From: Bacteroidales bacterium
GTDB lineage: Bacteria > Bacteroidota > Bacteroidia > Bacteroidales > UBA7960
DNA length: 15,386 bases
Assembly: GCA_003554665.1 (NCBI GenBank)
Contig: PWGY01000146.1
Coordinates: 1-15,386 of the forward strand
Reading direction: 5' to 3'
The notes under the pieces are model-generated. The model was not told where the DNA came from and searched no databases. It saw only the letters and a list, made by a program, of their open reading frames with translations. A program made the position numbers and the translations under genes. This document shows, piece after piece, positions 13,446 through 15,386 of this stretch (within the stretch, counting starts at the first letter, position 1; each line of letters opens with the position of its first letter).

Positions 13446-14303
13446 TTATTTGATGATTGTCTGGATTTTGTTCGCTTCCCGAATCAGTTCGAGCATTTCA
13501 TTGTTGTTCATTTCTGACAGGTGATTTTTGAACACCTCAAGTTTGTTGATATATGATTGAAGCACTGCAATGATGTTCCGGCTGTTTTGTTCAAAAATTG
13601 GCCCCCACATTTCTCCGGAGCTTTTTGCCAGACGCGCCGCAGAAGAAAATCCACCTCCGGCAAGACAGCAGATGTTCCCCTGGTCTTTTTCTTTTTCCTG
13701 TACGCACAATGACAGGGCAAAAGAAGCAAGGTGGGAGATGTGGGAGACATATGCTGCACTAACATCGTGGGGGTTTGCATCCATATAGGCTATTCGCATC
13801 CCGAGCACACGAAATAATGCCTCTGTAACTGCCAATGCCTCAGGATCGCTTTTTTCTTTTTCGCAAATGATTACACATTGATTGTCAAATAACCCGCTGA
13901 AGGCGGCCTCCGGCCCTGATTTTTCTGTGCCGGCCATGGGGTGTGCCGCAACAAAAGCTTTTCTGTTCGGGTGATCGCGTACACACGAGGTGATCGCTGC
14001 TTTGGTTGAGCCCGTATCAGTGATCACTTTGTTTGTTCCTTCTGTAAGGGCAAGCACTTTCGGCAGCAGGCGCCTGATTACACCCACCGGGGTGCACATT
14101 ATAACGACTTCGGCCTCATGCACCGCCTCTTCGAGGGGCAGTGCCTTATCGATGAGTCCCAGACTGAGAGCCGTTTCCTGGTGGGAGTGATCGGTGTCGG
14201 TTCCGATTACGTGGCCGGAAAAACCCCGTTTTTTCAGATCAATGGCCATCGATCCTCCGATCAGCCCGAGTCCGATGATGCATATGGTCTTTGATTGTTC
14301 CAT
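13446..14303 (-). CDS. tyrA: Prephenate dehydrogenase
   Basis: TyrA oxidatively decarboxylates prephenate to 4-hydroxyphenylpyruvate on the route to tyrosine. The 285-residue protein starts with the Rossmann motif IIGLGLIGGSMAIDL and contains CTPVGVI, the catalytic-site segments TDTGSTKAAI and AHPMAGTEKSGPEAA, and SAAYVSHISHLASFAL. It has no C-terminal ACT domain, so feedback control by tyrosine is not obvious. The start at 14303 (MEQSKTICIIG) has an A-rich upstream context and leaves the normal spacing to the dinucleotide motif. An upstream in-frame ATG at 14348 would add 15 unconserved residues and overlap the pheA remnant by 8 bp. It is the first intact enzyme gene of the aromatic operon. 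Confidence 0.93.
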   Translation of the reverse strand: MEQSKTICIIGLGLIGGSMAIDLKKRGFSGHVIGTDTDHSHQETALSLGLIDKALPLEEAVHEAEVVIMCTPVGVIRRLLPKVLALTEGTNKVITDTGSTKAAITSCVRDHPNRKAFVAAHPMAGTEKSGPEAAFSGLFDNQCVIICEKEKSDPEALAVTEALFRVLGMRIAYMDANPHDVSAAYVSHISHLASFALSLCVQEKEKDQGNICCLAGGGFSSAARLAKSSGEMWGPIFEQNSRNIIAVLQSYINKLEVFKNHLSEMNNNEMLELIREANKIQTIIK

Positions 14304-14340
14304 GTCGTTTATGTTATTTCTGCTGCCGGGTATATTCCCA

Positions 14341-14529
14341 TTATCCATATATTTTTTTGTTTACTCCCGAAGGAAGTAATGATATCTTTTGACTTTTCGA
14401 TTCCACAGTTTTGATCAGCTGCCTGAAATCACGGCACTCTTCCGGCCGGACATCTTTTCCAAAATGGCGACGGGCTGCTTCTATGTGGAAAGAACCCCTG
14501 CTTTTCCGTATGGCGATGGTTTTCGTCAT
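14341..14529 (-). pseudogene. pheA: Truncated N-terminus of prephenate dehydratase (pheA remnant)
   Basis: A 62-codon frame begins 3 nt after the attenuator's U-tract. Its first ~45 residues look like the start of prephenate dehydratase as found in Bacteroidota: KTIAIRKSRGSFHIEAARRH, then FG, then a conserved-looking EC..F..L pattern; family members read roughly 'vAIqG..GSFHe.AAr.yFg....v..C.tF..l'. Thereafter the similarity ends and the frame closes after ...SGVNKKIYG. The catalytic TRF region and the ACT domain are absent, so it cannot encode an active dehydratase. It overlaps by 8 bp the optional upstream start of tyrA. I read it as the residue of a deletion that removed most of pheA (and perhaps a neighbour) and brought tyrA next to the leader. 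The family match is by recall, not by search. Confidence 0.65.
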
Positions 14530-14532
14530 GTC

Positions 14533-14560
14533 AAAAAAAAAGCCCCGCTGTTGGCGGGGC
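14533..14560 (-). terminator. Tyr/Phe attenuator terminator
   Basis: In the transcript GCCCCGC (14560-14554) and GCGGGGC (14548-14542) form a perfect 7-bp GC-rich stem with a 5-nt loop, followed by nine U (14541-14533). It lies 40 nt after the stop of the Tyr/Phe leader peptide and 3 nt before the ATG of the pheA remnant, so it controls entry into the whole aromatic operon. Confidence 0.92.
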
Positions 14561-14608
14561 CCGAATTGTTATTGAATATTATTTTCAGCACATAATCACA
14601 TCAGCCCC
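14556..14608 (-). promoter_or_regulatory. Possible antiterminator pairing of the Tyr/Phe attenuator
   Basis: GGGGCU at the last codon and stop of the leader (14608-14603) can pair with GGCCCC at the 5' arm of the terminator (14561-14556): five Watson-Crick pairs and one G-U. A ribosome that finishes the leader would cover GGGGCU and let the terminator form; one stalled at the Tyr/Phe run would leave it free. The pairing is short, so the mechanism is tentative. Confidence 0.45.
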
Positions 14609-14669
14609 TTTTGTGTTTGACAAAAAAGTAATAATAGCTGATATAATATGTGCAGGCAAACTGTGTCAT
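14601..14669 (-). CDS. Tyr/Phe leader peptide of the aromatic operon
   Basis: A 22-codon frame begins MTQFAC and contains TYYISYYYFF at residues 7-16, then VKHKRG and TGA. It has five Tyr and three Phe codons, eight aromatic residues out of 22, including a run of YYYFF. It lies about 12 nt downstream of the probable transcription start and upstream of a strong terminator that precedes tyrosine and shikimate-pathway genes. It should sense charging of tRNA-Tyr and perhaps tRNA-Phe. The start context GGAAACAATGAC matches that of the His leaders. A longer in-frame extension to 14930 exists but runs through the promoter and repeats and is not considered real. Confidence 0.87.
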   Translation of the reverse strand: MTQFACTYYISYYYFFVKHKRG

Positions 14670-14687
14670 TGTTTCCGTATTGTTTTG

Positions 14688-14718
14688 CAATTGTAGCAAT
14701 CTTTTCTGACATAAACAA
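14688..14718 (-). promoter_or_regulatory. Promoter of the aromatic operon (Bacteroidota type)
   Basis: On the minus strand TACAATTG (14695-14688) resembles the -7 element TAnnTTTG with one deviation, and TTG (14718-14716) lies 20 nt upstream as the -33 element. Transcription would begin near 14681, just before the leader peptide at 14669. Confidence 0.6.
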
Positions 14719-14763
14719 CAAGGCACCCCAAAAAAACAGGATTTACCCTTTTTAAGGGGCTCA

Positions 14764-14865
14764 TCGCAGGCCATGGCTCCAGTCGCCGTGGGCCCAAGCT
14801 CTGGTTGCCACAGGCCCTGAACGCCGGTTTCGCAGGCTTGAATGCTGGTTGTCGCAAGCCCGGAC
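14764..14865. repeat. Diverged 21-23-bp direct repeats in the divergent intergenic region
   Basis: Four to five degenerate copies of a unit approximating CGCAGGCCTGAATGCTGGT can be aligned from 14764 to 14865. The clearest are CACAGGCCCTGAACGCCGGT, CGCAGGCTTGAATGCTGGT and a final CGCAAGCCCGGAC. They lie upstream of both the aromatic-operon promoter and the S9 peptidase gene. No gene is seen here. Confidence 0.55.
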
Positions 14866-14873
14866 TTTTTTAA

Positions 14874-14908
14874 TTGCAGCGATGAATTCCCAAAAAACAT
14901 TAATTTTG
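14874..14908 (+). promoter_or_regulatory. Possible promoter of the S9 peptidase gene
   Basis: TAATTTTG (14901-14908) matches the Bacteroidota -7 element TAnnTTTG; a TTG at 14874-14876 could be the -33 element, but the 24-nt spacing is longer than usual. The downstream leader to the ATG at 14963 is A-rich. Confidence 0.4.
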
Positions 14909-14962
14909 AATCCTTTCCGCGCATGCGCAAATTACCTAAATACTAATCAAAACCAACAAAAA

Positions 14963-15386
14963 ATGCATTTTACCCGATCAATGACCCGAAATCTTTTGCC
15001 GGTTGTTTTTCTCTTGATGGCGGTAGTCACTGCTTCTGCACAAGAGCGGCGGGCAATGACACTGGAAGACGTAATGGGCTTCCATCACATTGACTCACGA
15101 ACCATAAACCATGACGGAAGCTGGGTGGCTTATGCCGCATCTCCTGATCGTGGCGACGGTTATGGAGTTTTGGTTTCCGCAGATGGAAGAAGGGAACATG
15201 AAGTGCCCCGCGGGGTAAGCCCCCAATTCTCTCACGGCGGAGGATGGGCTATGTTTACGCAAGTGCCTCCTTTTGAGGAAACAGAGAATGTGCGGGCTGC
15301 TGACAGACCAAACAACGATGCGGTACTGATCCGCACCAGTGACCGCCAGGAGACCCTGTTTGAAGATGTCCGGCAGGCCCGTTTCA
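14963..15386 (+). CDS. Secreted S9-family (prolyl oligopeptidase-like) peptidase, N-terminal part (partial)
   Basis: The frame is open from ATG 14963 to the right edge (141 codons), so only the N-terminus is seen. Residues 1-26 form a signal peptide: Arg at 5 and 9, the hydrophobic LLPVVFLLMAVVTA, and cleavage expected after ASA. The mature start (MTLEDVMGFHHIDSRTIN, then HDGSWVAYAASPDRGDGYG) is the opening beta-propeller region of S9-type peptidases of Bacteroidota, where 'F..i....iS.DGkWvay...pDRGdge' is usual. The catalytic Ser-Asp-His domain lies beyond the window. The A-rich context CCAACAAAAAATG supports this start; an ATG at 14981 is an alternative. It is divergent from the aromatic operon and probably unrelated in function. 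Confidence 0.75.
   Translation, partial: MHFTRSMTRNLLPVVFLLMAVVTASAQERRAMTLEDVMGFHHIDSRTINHDGSWVAYAASPDRGDGYGVLVSADGRREHEVPRGVSPQFSHGGGWAMFTQVPPFEETENVRAADRPNNDAVLIRTSDRQETLFEDVRQARF

Noticed and set aside
14670..14930. 109-residue minus-strand protein ending in the Tyr/Phe leader
   Set aside because: The upstream part runs through the promoter and the diverged repeats; only the last 22 codons, from the ATG at 14669, fit a leader peptide.

Overview
The window reads as chromosomal DNA of a member of the Bacteroidota, roughly half GC. The evidence is the TTG(-33)/TAnnTTTG(-7) type promoters, A-rich translation starts without clear Shine-Dalgarno sequences, a fused HisIE, a DAHP synthase of the KDO8P-synthase-like type, and intergenic repeats of a kind common in environmental Bacteroidota. 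I cannot name the order or genus.

Nearly everything lies on the minus strand in two codirectional amino-acid operons placed end to end. Reading in the direction of transcription (right to left), the first is an aromatic operon: promoter, Tyr/Phe-rich leader peptide, intrinsic terminator, the truncated N-terminus of pheA, tyrA, a DAHP synthase without a chorismate mutase domain, aroB, aroE, aroA and aroC. The second is a histidine operon: promoter, His-rich leader peptide 1, terminator 1, His-rich leader peptide 2, terminator 2, then hisG, hisD, a fused hisC-hisB, hisH, hisA, hisF and hisIE. It carries every step from PRPP/ATP to histidine except a recognisable histidinol-phosphate phosphatase. 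The edges hold two partial plus-strand genes: the 3' end of a DUF255/YyaL-type protein on the left, and the 5' end of a secreted S9-family peptidase on the right, divergent from the aromatic operon.

The most interesting content is regulatory. Two complete His attenuators stand in series before hisG, with different leader peptides (5 and 7 His codons), each with its own terminator and a plausible competing antiterminator. A Tyr/Phe attenuator (5 Tyr, 3 Phe codons) controls the aromatic operon and sits directly against a broken pheA, so it may now control genes it did not originally serve. Three junctions of the his operon (hisG/hisD, hisA/hisF, hisF/hisIE) are each filled with a different family of short repeats, two of them arrays of perfect mini-hairpins. 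One of these arrays supplies the probable start codon of hisD.

Stretches over 300 bases without an enzyme gene are 1915-2276 (hairpin array, then nothing recognised in 2085-2276), 7838-8407 (promoter and tandem attenuators, then nothing recognised in 8209-8407) and 14304-14962 (pheA remnant, attenuator, promoters, diverged repeats).
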